From Arcicella sp040387735 (lineage in GTDB: Bacteria > Bacteroidota > Bacteroidia > Cytophagales > Spirosomataceae), in contig JAZKDE010000018.1 of the NCBI GenBank assembly GCA_040387735.1, positions 1-64,000 of the forward strand: a DNA stretch of 64,000 nucleotides, read 5' to 3'. Positions 33,648-43,329 of the stretch are shown piece after piece. Below the pieces are notes generated by a model, which did not search any database, had not been told where the DNA came from, and was given only the letters and a program-made list of their open reading frames with translations. The position numbers and the translations under genes are program-made. Numbering within the stretch: the first letter of the stretch is position 1; every line of letters begins with the position of its first letter.

Positions 33648-36600
33648 TTATTCAATGATGACTTTCTGACTGTAAAGTTCCTGATTTGTATTGACTAAGA
33701 CAAGATAAAAGCCTTTTTTGAAAGTGGCAACATTCATTTCTACGATTTTTTGTTTGGTTATCTTTTGTTCAAAAACAATTTTTCCCGACAAATCAGTGAA
33801 TGAAAGGTTTCCTGAAATTGGTTCGGCAAAAGAAATGGTCATTTTCTCATTTGCGGGATTTGGGAAAACATTAAATATACTATTCTCTTCATTTTGATTA
33901 GATAAAATAGCCAAAGTTTTCAAATCAATTTTGGAAAATCCAGATTCAGAAAAAACACTTAATGCCTTTAAACGGTATGAATAAGCATTATTTTCTTTCA
34001 GCTTGACATCCGAATATTCTAAAAGATTATCGGTTTCAAAGATTTTTTGAAAAACCGTTTCACCTTGGGCTTGACGTTCTAAAATGTATTGCGTTGCCGA
34101 GTTAATTGCCTTCCAATTCAACTTAATACTTTCATGCGTAATAACATTGGCTGAAATTTCTGGCGTTGCCAAAATAGAAGGTGTTTGAGCGATAAGTGTA
34201 CTTTCTAATGACTCCGTTTTTTCACCTAAAGCCTTTATTCGGTAGGTATAAGCCATATTTTCTTTTAAATCTTTATCAATCCATTCCATTATTTTTCCGT
34301 CAAGAGTTGCGATAATTTTATAATCCTCCGTTCCTGATTTTCTTTCTAATTTATAGAAAATCGCTCCAGAAATACTTTTCCAGTTGATTTTTAGGGAATT
34401 ATAGAACAGAACGGTTGAGGTTAATTCTGGTTTTGTGAGGATGGCAGGAGTTGTTATCTCAATAGTTTTGTAAGAAGATTCTGTTTTATCTCCGATCGCC
34501 TTAATTCGGTAATTGTATTGAGTATTTGCCGATAAATCAGAATCAGTCCACTCTTGAATATCGGGATTTAACAAGGCGATTTGTTTGAAATTAATATTTT
34601 TTTGTCCTCTTTCTAAAATATATCCACTCGCATTTTTAACACTTGTCCAAGCTATTTTAATTGAATTGTAGAATAATATTAATGCTTGTAATTCGGGCGT
34701 TACTAATACATCTGGTGTTTTTATCGCTATTTCTCCTTTGTAAATAGGAGCATTCCCAGATGAGGTAATTTTATAATAATAAACCGTATTCGGCAAAAGC
34801 GTCGAATCTTTAAATGTGTTTATTTCCCATTTAAACTTGGCAATTTGGACAAATTCACTTTTTAAATCTGCCCTTCTTTCAATAATATAGAACTCTGGTT
34901 GAATTATCGGCAACGTTGTCGTTTTCCAACTTAGAGTAATATTGTTATAAAAGTTAATTTGTGAAGAAACATTCAAAAGATAAGGGTCTTCTAAAGTTTG
35001 AATCCGTAACGTTGAAAAAACTGATTCGTTCAAATCAGTATATGCCTTAATTCTGTAAATATAAGTTGAACTTAATGCGATGGTAGTATCTGAATAAGTG
35101 GTTTGGTTAGCAGGTAAATCAGCCACTAATTCGATACTCGAACTATCTTTTGCTAAAACTCGCTCTAAAATGTACCCTTTAATATCCGATAGCTCATTCC
35201 ATTTCAATGAAACTTGCTTTTTTGTATTGGAAACATTTGTGAGGTTAAGGCTTTCAAATGATTTGTAAGGAGCAATCTTGAGATGGTGAAAGGCAAAAGC
35301 CCTCATTCCGTCAGTATTTTTAAGATATGGACCTAAATATTTCCAAGGTGCTTCGTGCAAAATAAATGAACCTCCTGAGTAGGGATAAATGGAAGGTAAA
35401 TATTTTATAGTACTGTCATTTTGTTGCAGAGGTTCTTTTACTTTTAGGATAATTTTATTGGCATCGGCTCTTCCCGAAGCAATACGTTCCCAGACTTTAT
35501 TTATGTAGAAAAAATCGTTTAAACTGTATAAACTTGAAGTTCCACTAATATTGGGTAAAATTGTATCTTTAGGATAAATCATTTGTTGGCCACTTTCAAA
35601 GGCCAAGGTTATTTCATCTTTGTTCTGAGTAGAGTAAAATATTTTCTTAATATTCGGAGAGAATAATTTTTTCCTTTCCCCATAAAAATCCCAACCTACA
35701 ATTTTACTTATTTCATTGCCAATTTGTTTGTAACCTTCAAGCCCAAAATGCCAGCCATTCCAACCTTCCGCTCCCATTGGTGCGTAAGACGTTATTTTTG
35801 GGTAAAATTTGCCTAATTGACGTAGATAATCTCTCAACTCGCCAACGTCGTCATTATAATCACCAGCTCCGTACAATGGAATTTGAAAGGTATATATTTT
35901 TTTTACCGATGGTAGGTCTTTCAGCCAATAATTGTACATTACATCGAATAAAGGTTTCCAAAGTTTTGGATTTTGTACGGCATCGGTTTCTGCCTGCCAA
36001 TAAAATAAGCCTTTGATATTGTCCTTAATTCCTGCGTTTTGGGCTAAATAAAGTAATCTTCCGTAGTGAGTATCAATGTCTGATGGATTAGTAGTATTTC
36101 TGTCGGATAATGTTTTAATATTTGCCCCAGAAGTGGAAGCATTAATTACACAAGTAGGAATTCCATAGTTTTCGAGAATATTTTTTTGCAGTTGAATGCC
36201 CCATTCGCCAACAATAAATTGCTCTCCATCAAAACCTCCCGTATAATCACTGTTTGACAATCCCCATTTATAGCCATTTTGGTATGACCCAAAACCAAAT
36301 GTTCGACAATATTCATTCTTGTATTCATAAACTTCTTCCCACGCACGCCCATTCGATTGTCCATAAATTAGGTAGCTATCACCAGCTACAATATTTTTTC
36401 GTTCAACCATCAACACAGAATCCTTACCTGCTTGACTGGCATAAACTTGGAAATCATATTCTGCTAATTCTGATTTGATTACTGGAGTCAAATCAAATGC
36501 CCCAATATCACCTTTGCTATTATATTTTATTTCCGAGCGTTGATACAAATAACGCTGTTTATTCCTAAAAACAACAACCGATAGGTATTTCCAGTTGGCC

Positions 36601-36764
36601 ACTTCAATTCGTCCGTTGATGGGAACAATGGCTTCATTTTTATCAGTTCGAGGATAAAGTTGATAATCTTGAGGAAGTTTGTCAAAAACGATCGAATAAT
36701 ATCGTTGACTAAATGACATTTGAGCAATGCCTAAGAGTAAGAGAAGTGGTAGTTTTTTTAACAT
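33648..36764 (-). CDS. Secreted SGNH esterase (sialate O-acetylesterase-like) with five FN3 domains and T9SS sorting tail
   Basis: 1038 residues. A signal peptide (about 1-19, ending MSFSQ) precedes a small beta domain, then the esterase domain with Ser137 in YGQSNGRA and the later GWHFGLEGY that supplies the His. Five fibronectin type III units follow (about 510-970), four of them sharing similar wording such as LFYNSIKIAW and LSANTQYNYRIKA, so they look recently duplicated. The end (about 965-1038) is a Por-secretion-system C-terminal domain: NVFPNPANEKMTISF, LTDLSGK-like turn, GFYLVLV. It should be exported by T9SS and attached to or released from the cell surface, acting on acetylated glycans. 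Confidence 0.9.
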   Translation of the reverse strand: MLKKLPLLLLLGIAQMSFSQRYYSIVFDKLPQDYQLYPRTDKNEAIVPINGRIEVANWKYLSVVVFRNKQRYLYQRSEIKYNSKGDIGAFDLTPVIKSELAEYDFQVYASQAGKDSVLMVERKNIVAGDSYLIYGQSNGRAWEEVYEYKNEYCRTFGFGSYQNGYKWGLSNSDYTGGFDGEQFIVGEWGIQLQKNILENYGIPTCVINASTSGANIKTLSDRNTTNPSDIDTHYGRLLYLAQNAGIKDNIKGLFYWQAETDAVQNPKLWKPLFDVMYNYWLKDLPSVKKIYTFQIPLYGAGDYNDDVGELRDYLRQLGKFYPKITSYAPMGAEGWNGWHFGLEGYKQIGNEISKIVGWDFYGERKKLFSPNIKKIFYSTQNKDEITLAFESGQQMIYPKDTILPNISGTSSLYSLNDFFYINKVWERIASGRADANKIILKVKEPLQQNDSTIKYLPSIYPYSGGSFILHEAPWKYLGPYLKNTDGMRAFAFHHLKIAPYKSFESLNLTNVSNTKKQVSLKWNELSDIKGYILERVLAKDSSSIELVADLPANQTTYSDTTIALSSTYIYRIKAYTDLNESVFSTLRIQTLEDPYLLNVSSQINFYNNITLSWKTTTLPIIQPEFYIIERRADLKSEFVQIAKFKWEINTFKDSTLLPNTVYYYKITSSGNAPIYKGEIAIKTPDVLVTPELQALILFYNSIKIAWTSVKNASGYILERGQKNINFKQIALLNPDIQEWTDSDLSANTQYNYRIKAIGDKTESSYKTIEITTPAILTKPELTSTVLFYNSLKINWKSISGAIFYKLERKSGTEDYKIIATLDGKIMEWIDKDLKENMAYTYRIKALGEKTESLESTLIAQTPSILATPEISANVITHESIKLNWKAINSATQYILERQAQGETVFQKIFETDNLLEYSDVKLKENNAYSYRLKALSVFSESGFSKIDLKTLAILSNQNEENSIFNVFPNPANEKMTISFAEPISGNLSFTDLSGKIVFEQKITKQKIVEMNVATFKKGFYLVLVNTNQELYSQKVIIE

Positions 36765-36791
36765 TTGAGTACCTCGTAGAGCGTTTTTCTA

Positions 36792-36799
36792 CAAAGATA
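36792..36799 (-). promoter_or_regulatory. -7 box for the SGNH esterase gene
   Basis: TATCTTTG on the minus strand lies 28 bases before the ATG at 36764. A TTG 24 bases further upstream is a possible -33 element. Confidence 0.5.
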
Positions 36800-36909
36800 C
36801 TCAAATAGTTATAGTCATAAAATCAAAAGAATGGATAATAACTTAATTAATTAGCATTTATAATGAGGCATCTTTATTTTGTTATAAATCCAATTTTTAA
36901 AAGAATTAC

Positions 36910-38394
36910 TTACAGGTTTCTATCTAAAACAGCTTTCCAGTTAGAATAAATTTCTTGGTAAGTATTTGATTTAGAGAGGTTTGGTTCGATTATTTCTAAC
37001 TTTTCCATATTGACAAATGCGTCTTTGGGATTACTAAAATATTGATTGCCAATTCCTGCTCCGAGAGCAGCACCTTTTGCTCCATCGGTATCGTATAATT
37101 CTACTGCAACGCCCGTAACGTTTACGAGGGTTTGTGAGAAAACTTCGCTTAAAAACATATTTGCTTTACCTGCTCGAATTACGGATGGTTTTGTTCCATT
37201 TTCAGCCATAATGTCCATCCCATATTTTAACGAAAAGGCAATACCTTCCTGTGCTGCACGGATAATGTGAACGTTGGTATGAAGATTAAAGTTTATTCCG
37301 TGGAAAGTTGAACCAATCGTTTTGTTCTCCAAAACTCTTTCTGCACCGTTTCCAAAGGGTAAAATGTTTAGGCCATTTGCTCCTTCAGTTATTGCAGAAG
37401 CCATTTCGTTCATCTTTTGGTAACTTAATCCGTTGGCAACATTGTCACGTACCCAACGATTCAAAATCCCAGTTCCGTTAATACAGAGTAAGGTTCCGAG
37501 GCGATTTTCATTATTCATCTGATGATTTACGTGAGCAAAAGTATTTACCCGTGATTTTGGGTCGTAACTTACTTGATCAGAAACTGAATAAATTACGCCC
37601 GAAGTTCCTGCGGTAGCGGCTACTTCTCCAGGTTCTAAGACATTGAGCGACAAGGCATTATTTGGCTGGTCACCAGCTTTATACGTAACTGGAATACCCG
37701 CTTTTAAACCTAATAAATCTCCAATTGAACTACTTAAACCACCGTGATTTGAAAATACAGGTCTAATTTCTGGAAGAATTGTAGCAGGAAATCCGTAATG
37801 TTTCATCACATCTTCGGAAACACTATTCGTTTGAAAATCCCAGAAAATCCCTTCTGATAATGATGAGTTCGAGGTCGTAATTTCTCCTGTCATTTTCATA
37901 GAAATAAAATCACCAGGCAACATGATTTTATAAATTGAACCGTAAACTCGAGGTTCATTTTGTTTAACCCACGCCAATTTTGAAGCCGTAAAATTCCCGG
38001 GAGAATTCAACAAATGCGATAAACTGCGTTCTTTCCCGATTGCTTCAAATGCCTTATTGCCAAGTTCTACGGCACGACTATCACACCAGATAATAGATGG
38101 GCGTAAAACACTCAAATTTCTATCTACCAGAACCAAACCGTGCATTTGGTAGGCAATTCCAACCGCTTGAATTTCCTTGGGATTATATTTTCCTGAGGCA
38201 TTGCATCGCTGAATGGCCTGTTGAACGCAATTCCACCACATTTCGGGGTCTTGTTCTGCCCATCCAACTTGTGGAGTGGAAATCGGGTTTTCTGTATCAG
38301 GAAATTGTGCGGAGGCAATTAGTTTTCCAGTAGAGCCATCTACAACCGATGCTTTAATGGAAGAAGTTCCTAAATCTAAGCCTAAAAGTAGCAT
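36910..38394 (-). CDS. xylB: Xylulokinase (FGGY family)
   Basis: 494 residues, usual length. It opens MLLLGLDLGTSSIKASVVDG, the ATPase phosphate-1 loop, with substrate-contact MHGLVLVDR near residue 80 and the catalytic Asp in YKAGDQPNNAL near 240. ATP-binding TAGTSGVIYSV and GAALGAGIG complete the FGGY folds. It phosphorylates xylulose in the xylose pathway. No xylose isomerase is adjacent in the window, so the rest of the pathway is elsewhere. A -7 box lies 35 bases upstream. Confidence 0.92.
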   Translation of the reverse strand: MLLLGLDLGTSSIKASVVDGSTGKLIASAQFPDTENPISTPQVGWAEQDPEMWWNCVQQAIQRCNASGKYNPKEIQAVGIAYQMHGLVLVDRNLSVLRPSIIWCDSRAVELGNKAFEAIGKERSLSHLLNSPGNFTASKLAWVKQNEPRVYGSIYKIMLPGDFISMKMTGEITTSNSSLSEGIFWDFQTNSVSEDVMKHYGFPATILPEIRPVFSNHGGLSSSIGDLLGLKAGIPVTYKAGDQPNNALSLNVLEPGEVAATAGTSGVIYSVSDQVSYDPKSRVNTFAHVNHQMNNENRLGTLLCINGTGILNRWVRDNVANGLSYQKMNEMASAITEGANGLNILPFGNGAERVLENKTIGSTFHGINFNLHTNVHIIRAAQEGIAFSLKYGMDIMAENGTKPSVIRAGKANMFLSEVFSQTLVNVTGVAVELYDTDGAKGAALGAGIGNQYFSNPKDAFVNMEKLEIIEPNLSKSNTYQEIYSNWKAVLDRNL

Positions 38395-38428
38395 TTGAGA
38401 ATTGGTTATTTTGAATTGAGATTTTCTA

Positions 38429-38436
38429 CAAAAGTA
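38429..38436 (-). promoter_or_regulatory. -7 box for xylB
   Basis: TACTTTTG on the minus strand lies 35 bases before the ATG at 38394, within a short palindrome TCTACAAAAGTAGA that might also bind a regulator. No -33 TTG is clear. Confidence 0.45.
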
Positions 38437-38466
38437 GAAGAAAATATCGAATTGTTCTATACTGTT

Positions 38467-39024
38467 CTATATCCGATTGATTTTTAATTTTTCAAGCAAT
38501 AATCTTATTAATCCGTAAAGAATAAAAATTATTATTAAGCCAAATGATAACCATTTCAAAAGTTTGAAAAGCTCGCAAAAAGTGGCAATAGTAGAAGATT
38601 GTTCAGGAAAACTTTTTAATAGATAAACGATACAATTATTTTCAAGATAGTCGAAAATCTGACAGAAAAATGGAAGAATATTGACAGATTCAAACGGCTT
38701 GTATAACTTATTTCGATAAAGTAAGGTTAAGATAATACCTAATAAAAATGCGTAAACAAGCGGATAAATAATATCGGTTGTCAATTCGGTCGTGGCATAA
38801 AAACGGCGTGCCTCTTCACCGTAATTTTTTACCATATCCAGTGTTTTTTGAGGATTAAACCCAAATGTTAAATCAATGACTCCCAATGTTTTACCAGCTA
38901 ATTCATTGATTTTACTTTCGGCATTTTTGAGAAAATACGCTGGAAAGCTTACATAAATGACAAGAAATACCAAAAGAGTTTTCCAATTTGCATTTCGATT
39001 AAGGAATTCGGAAAGAGTTTTCAT
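38467..39024 (-). CDS. Conserved hypothetical membrane protein, four helices
   Basis: 185 residues. Membrane segments at about 15-33, 84-103, 112-135 and 145-176. The outer loop after the first helix holds DLTFGFNPQKTLDMVKNYGEEARRFY, with a typical LG-DLTFGF pattern that I recall in other hypothetical proteins of this size. There is no enzyme motif. Function unknown; it is likely an inner-membrane protein. It is divergent from the ABC ATPase gene at 39087, separated by 62 bases holding the palindrome at 39046-39063. Confidence 0.75.
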   Translation of the reverse strand: MKTLSEFLNRNANWKTLLVFLVIYVSFPAYFLKNAESKINELAGKTLGVIDLTFGFNPQKTLDMVKNYGEEARRFYATTELTTDIIYPLVYAFLLGIILTLLYRNKLYKPFESVNILPFFCQIFDYLENNCIVYLLKSFPEQSSTIATFCELFKLLKWLSFGLIIIFILYGLIRLLLEKLKINRI

Positions 39025-39086
39025 AGTTTAAATATTTGATGATAGCTTTGTGATGTCACAAAGGCGAGGGATTAGAAATAAATATA

Positions 39087-39854
39087 ATGCTCAAATTACA
39101 AAATATTACGAAAAGGTATCAAGAAAAGGTTGTTGTTGATGACATTTCTTTGGAGGTTAAATCGGGAGAAATCTTGGCAATTGTTGGAGAAAGCGGTTCG
39201 GGAAAAACTACTTTATTAAATATCATTTCGGGAAATATTACGCCCGAATTGGGTTCGTTAAGTCTTGATAATCAGAAAATTGACATATACTTTAATCGCT
39301 TAATACGAGAGTTGCCCGATATTAAACTCGTGCCACAAGATTATCGATTAAAGCCTGATTATTCCATTGCCGAAAACATTGACCTTGCGCTCACTCAATA
39401 CACGCACGAATACCGACGGGAACGAGTACAAGAACTTTTGACCTTGTGCGGAATTTCTGAAATAAAGGATAAAAAGCCCCGTGAAGTATCGGGGGGGGAA
39501 AAACAGCGAACCGCCATTGCCCGTGCCATTGCCGAAGAGCCACTGGTACTTTTGTTGGATGAACCTTTTAGTAATTTAGATTCTATCAATCGCACACATT
39601 TACGTGCTAAAATTGTAGAAATTGTTCGCCAAGAAGGCATTGCTTGCGTCCTCGTTACGCACGATCTTTTGGATGCTTTTTTAGTTGCAGACCGAATTGC
39701 AATTATGAAAAAAGGGAAGGTTTTGAAGGTTGATTTACCTAATAATATTTTTCAAGAGTTTGAAAATCAATATATTAGTAATTTTGTAAAAAGTGCGGTA
39801 AAACCAATCAAAGATTTTGTGCAAGAATTTGGAAAGGATTTTTTGACGCAATAA
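39087..39854 (+). CDS. ABC transporter ATP-binding protein
   Basis: 255 residues. Walker A GESGSGKTT is at about 35-43, the Q-loop in KLVPQDYRLKP, the signature VSGGEKQR (about 134-141), Walker B LVLLLDEPFSNLD and the H-loop VLVTHDLLDAF. It resembles the amino-acid or polyamine importer ATPases and the cytoplasmic ATPases of small permease systems. No permease is next to it. The signature SGG codons sit in an 8-G run (39491-39498), so a slipped base would knock out the protein, an unusual position for a homopolymer. Confidence 0.9.
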   Translation: MLKLQNITKRYQEKVVVDDISLEVKSGEILAIVGESGSGKTTLLNIISGNITPELGSLSLDNQKIDIYFNRLIRELPDIKLVPQDYRLKPDYSIAENIDLALTQYTHEYRRERVQELLTLCGISEIKDKKPREVSGGEKQRTAIARAIAEEPLVLLLDEPFSNLDSINRTHLRAKIVEIVRQEGIACVLVTHDLLDAFLVADRIAIMKKGKVLKVDLPNNIFQEFENQYISNFVKSAVKPIKDFVQEFGKDFLTQ

Positions 39855-39859
39855 TTACG

Positions 39860-40567
39860 CTATTTTTTTACTTCGTTCACGTTCATTACTTTAGTTGTAG
39901 AATATTTAGAACGGTCGAGCAAATAAACATCTAAAATGGCTTTTGGTCGGGCTAAATATTCCCGAAGATAAGTTTTATAACCCGCAGGAACATCTTGGGC
40001 GGCGAATGCAACGGCATCAATTCCGAGTTCGTTGGCCAAAAATAAAGCACGAGCATTGTGCGTTGGTTGTGAAATGATAGTAAATTTTTGTTGATTAAAA
40101 ACCTCTTTGCATCGAATAATTGAATCGTAAGTCCGAAAACCCGCAAAGTCTAATGTCATTACATTTTCGGGAACGCCCAATGACATTAATGCTTTTTTCA
40201 TGTCGTTGGGTTCATTATAAAATACCGAGTCATGATTGCCACTCAAAATCAAGAATTTCACTTTCCCTTCTTTGTACAATCTGGCGGCTGCTTCCATGCG
40301 ATATTTGAAAAATTTATTTTCCTTACCACCAATAATCGCTTTGCTTGTCCCTAAAACAAGCCCTACGTCATTGGAAGGCATATCATGAAGTGTGTAATAA
40401 TTCTTTTTTTCAGTAGATAACACAATCCAAATATTAGCCAACAAAACACCCATTAGCATAAAAAAGCCTAATGCGATGAATCCTTTGAGGAAGTTTTTAA
40501 TGTATAACTTCCAATCAAGTGGTTGTTGAATTGATATTTCGATTGTGTTTTCCAGTGTGCTTATCAA
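39860..40567 (-). CDS. SanA/YdcF-like DUF218 membrane protein
   Basis: 235 residues. The start is TTG at 40567: an in-frame TAA stands two codons upstream and the first internal ATG is inside the membrane helix, which decides the choice. One helix at about 29-50 is followed by a DUF218 domain (about 65-225) with DVGLVLGTSKAI, the FLILSGNHDSVFYNEP segment and ISQPTHNARALFLA. SanA/YdcF-type proteins affect envelope barrier function and vancomycin sensitivity in enterobacteria; the biochemical activity is unsettled. It ends 5 bases from the ABC ATPase stop (convergent). Confidence 0.85.
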   Translation of the reverse strand: MISTLENTIEISIQQPLDWKLYIKNFLKGFIALGFFMLMGVLLANIWIVLSTEKKNYYTLHDMPSNDVGLVLGTSKAIIGGKENKFFKYRMEAAARLYKEGKVKFLILSGNHDSVFYNEPNDMKKALMSLGVPENVMTLDFAGFRTYDSIIRCKEVFNQQKFTIISQPTHNARALFLANELGIDAVAFAAQDVPAGYKTYLREYLARPKAILDVYLLDRSKYSTTKVMNVNEVKK

Positions 40568-40674
40568 TTTTTACGTTTAAATTTTGATTTGTGATGCTCA
40601 TTGTCTGGAAATCAATTTATATAATTTTTGTCACATTTCCGAACATCTAACCTCAAAATTCAACTATTGTATTT

Positions 40675-43329
40675 TTAAAATAATCCTAATTGTTCTCCTG
40701 TTCCCGAATCGGATAATTCTGGAAAATCTATTTCTTCAGGAGCAATTAATTTTGTCGGCAATTCAATCTCTAAGGTATTTTCTGATGAAGAATCTACCAT
40801 TTCACTAATCTCGGGTTCAACAATTTTTGGTTCTAAAGCCTTTATTGTTTGAACTTTGTAAGTCGTTAATTTTGTCCCCATCGCTTTCCAACCTCTAATT
40901 TCAGTGATTTCATCTAAATTGATTTCTTCCTTCACAATAGGAGAGGCATTGTCTTTTTTATAAGATAATTCAGCCCTTGGGTAAACATCAACACTGGCTA
41001 AATTGAGCTTCGAACCCTTTTCGTCCGAAATAAACAAAAATTTCTTATCAATTGTGGTGGTTTCTATCTTGAATCGTTTGACATAATGCAATTTTGAACC
41101 GCCATCATAATAAATTGCCGTGANNNNNNNNNNGAGCATCACGATATCTTTCGGTTCGTAGCGATTGGTCAATTCAAAATTGGTTAATTCGTATTGTCCA
41201 TCTGCATAAATCACTAAAATATTATCTTTCGCATCAAAATTACCCAAATAGTTACCGTGTTCATCACGATTTAGTCGTCCAACGTTTTCATCGTAATAAA
41301 TATCAACGCCACCTAAAGTTGAAACGCCCGCCGATTTAAGAATAATTTTTCTAACGGGATATTTTGTCAATACATTTCCCATCGAATCACGTCCTTTGAT
41401 TAGAAGGCTCTTAAAATCGTACTCAAATTGTTTTACACGGGCCGTACACGAAGCGGTAAGATTTATTTGGATAGTCTCCGCTTCTCCGTTTTCATTAGCG
41501 GTAAAGTACAAAATTTTAGATTTTGGATTTCCCGCCGTTAAGTCATATTCACGGTCACGAGTTACTGCGGTAACTTTGAAACGTTTTACATAAGAAACAC
41601 CTGATTTTGCGTCAAAATAAATCAAATTATAAACTTTTCGATCATCATTTTTCTTGAAAACTGAAACGTAAATAATGTCTTTTCCAACGAAAACTTTTTC
41701 TTGAATTTTCGTAACCATACATTTACCATCTTGGCGAAATACAATTACATCGTCAATGTCCGAACAGTCCATCACAAACTCTTCTTTCTTCAAACCGTAT
41801 CCAATAAAACCACCGACTCTATCCACGTAAAGTTTTTGGTTATTGGCTGCTACAATGGCGGCAGAAATGGTATTGAAGTTTCTTATTTCCGTTTTACGTT
41901 CACGACCTTTTCCGTGTTTCTTCAAAATTTCTTTGAAATAATCGATCGAATAACGAATGATATTAGCCAGATTATCAAGTACTTCTGCCAATTCATCCTG
42001 CAAACGTTTCATCAATTCATCGGCTTTGAAAGCATCGTATTTTGAGATTCTTTTGATACGGATTTCTAATAATCTTAAAATATCTTCTTCAACAATTTCA
42101 CGATAAAACTGCGGTTTATATGGCTCTAAGCCTTTATCCACGGTTTTGATGACATCTTCAAAAGTCTCGCATTCTTCAATATCCCGATAAATACGGTTTT
42201 CGATAAAGATTTTTTCGAGTGAACTGAACAATAAACGTTCCATTAATTCATCTCTTCTAATCTCTAATTCTCTTTCTAAAAGCCTGACGGTCTGATGAGT
42301 ACAGGTTTTCAGTATTTCAGAAACACCCACAAAATGAGGTTTATCCGCAATAATTACGCAAGCATTTGGAGAAATTGAAATCTCACAATCCGTAAAAGCG
42401 TACAAAGCATCAATCGTGACATCAGGCGAAACCCCAGGAGCTAATTGTACTTGTATTTCAACATCTTTTGCGGTATTGTCGATTACTTTTTTAATTTTAA
42501 TTTTTCCCGCATCGTTCGCTTTGATGATAGATTCAATTAAATTGGTAGTCGTTGTGGAAAATGGAATATCTTTTATTAATAAGGTTTTTTTATCGAATTC
42601 TTCAATTTTCGCCCGAACCCGAATTTTGCCCCCACGATGACCATCTTGATAATTAGAGACATCAACGTAACCTCCTGTTAGAAAATCAGGATAAATTTCA
42701 AAGGGCTTGTTTTTAAGAATATTGATGGAAGCCTCAATCAATTCAATAAAATTGTGAGGCATTATTTTCGTTGAAAGTCCAACGGCAATCCCTTCCACCC
42801 CATGAGCGAGTAAAAGCGGAAATTTAACGGGAAGCGAAACGGGTTCTTTCTTACGACCATCATAGGAAAGTTGCCACTCGGTTGTTTGTGGATTAAAAAT
42901 TACATCAATCGCAAATTTTGATAAACGAACTTCAATATAACGAGCTGCAGCTGCTCCATCACCCGTGCGATAATCACCCCAGTTTCCTTGACAGTCAAAC
43001 ACTAAATCTTTCTGGCCCAAATTTACCATGGCATCATTAATCGAGGCATCACCGTGCGGATGGTATTGCATCGTTTGTCCAATTACGTTGGCAACTTTGT
43101 TAAAACGACCGTCATCCATCTCTTTTAGGGCATGGAGAATACGGCGTTGAACGGGTTTTAAACCATCTTCAACTGCGGGTACGGCACGTTCAAGTATTAC
43201 GTAAGAGGCATATTCTAAGAACCAGTTTTCGTATAATCCTGCAACGGCAACTTGTTCTTGTAGAGCATCTCCTTGGGGTGGGTTAACAACGTTTTCTTCT
43301 AAATTTTCTGGCAGGTTTTCGTTTTCCAT
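40675..43329 (-). CDS. parC: DNA topoisomerase IV subunit A, interrupted by an assembly gap
   Basis: About 884 residues as assembled, from the ATG at 43329 (MENENLPEN). The winged-helix region has LKPVQRRILHAL and the HPHGDASINDAMV segment; the catalytic Tyr131 lies in AAARYIEVRLS. The C-terminal half has beta-pinwheel repeats typical of ParC/GyrA. A 10-N run at 41124-41133 replaces part of one blade (codons 733-736). Related proteins have roughly 8-9 residues between the flanking segments IVML and TAIYYD, so the real gap is probably longer than shown. The enzyme cuts and passes DNA to unlink chromosomes, with ParE. Confidence 0.92.
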   Translation of the reverse strand: MENENLPENLEENVVNPPQGDALQEQVAVAGLYENWFLEYASYVILERAVPAVEDGLKPVQRRILHALKEMDDGRFNKVANVIGQTMQYHPHGDASINDAMVNLGQKDLVFDCQGNWGDYRTGDGAAAARYIEVRLSKFAIDVIFNPQTTEWQLSYDGRKKEPVSLPVKFPLLLAHGVEGIAVGLSTKIMPHNFIELIEASINILKNKPFEIYPDFLTGGYVDVSNYQDGHRGGKIRVRAKIEEFDKKTLLIKDIPFSTTTTNLIESIIKANDAGKIKIKKVIDNTAKDVEIQVQLAPGVSPDVTIDALYAFTDCEISISPNACVIIADKPHFVGVSEILKTCTHQTVRLLERELEIRRDELMERLLFSSLEKIFIENRIYRDIEECETFEDVIKTVDKGLEPYKPQFYREIVEEDILRLLEIRIKRISKYDAFKADELMKRLQDELAEVLDNLANIIRYSIDYFKEILKKHGKGRERKTEIRNFNTISAAIVAANNQKLYVDRVGGFIGYGLKKEEFVMDCSDIDDVIVFRQDGKCMVTKIQEKVFVGKDIIYVSVFKKNDDRKVYNLIYFDAKSGVSYVKRFKVTAVTRDREYDLTAGNPKSKILYFTANENGEAETIQINLTASCTARVKQFEYDFKSLLIKGRDSMGNVLTKYPVRKIILKSAGVSTLGGVDIYYDENVGRLNRDEHGNYLGNFDAKDNILVIYADGQYELTNFELTNRYEPKDIVMLXXXXTAIYYDGGSKLHYVKRFKIETTTIDKKFLFISDEKGSKLNLASVDVYPRAELSYKKDNASPIVKEEINLDEITEIRGWKAMGTKLTTYKVQTIKALEPKIVEPEISEMVDSSSENTLEIELPTKLIAPEEIDFPELSDSGTGEQLGLF
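41124..41133. other. Assembly gap, ten N
   Basis: Run of N inside parC. Draft-scaffold artefact; the true length is unknown and the frame through it is not evidence of its size. Confidence 0.99.

Noticed and set aside
39046..39063. Palindrome CTTTGTGA-TG-TCACAAAG resembling a CRP site
   Set aside because: The half-sites TGTGA and TCACA are only 2 bases apart instead of 6, so it does not fit CRP/FNR binding. It may be chance or part of the TTTGTG-type words seen elsewhere.
41701..42045. 114-codon plus-strand frame inside parC
   Set aside because: Antisense shadow of a conserved gene; the composition follows parC codons read backwards.
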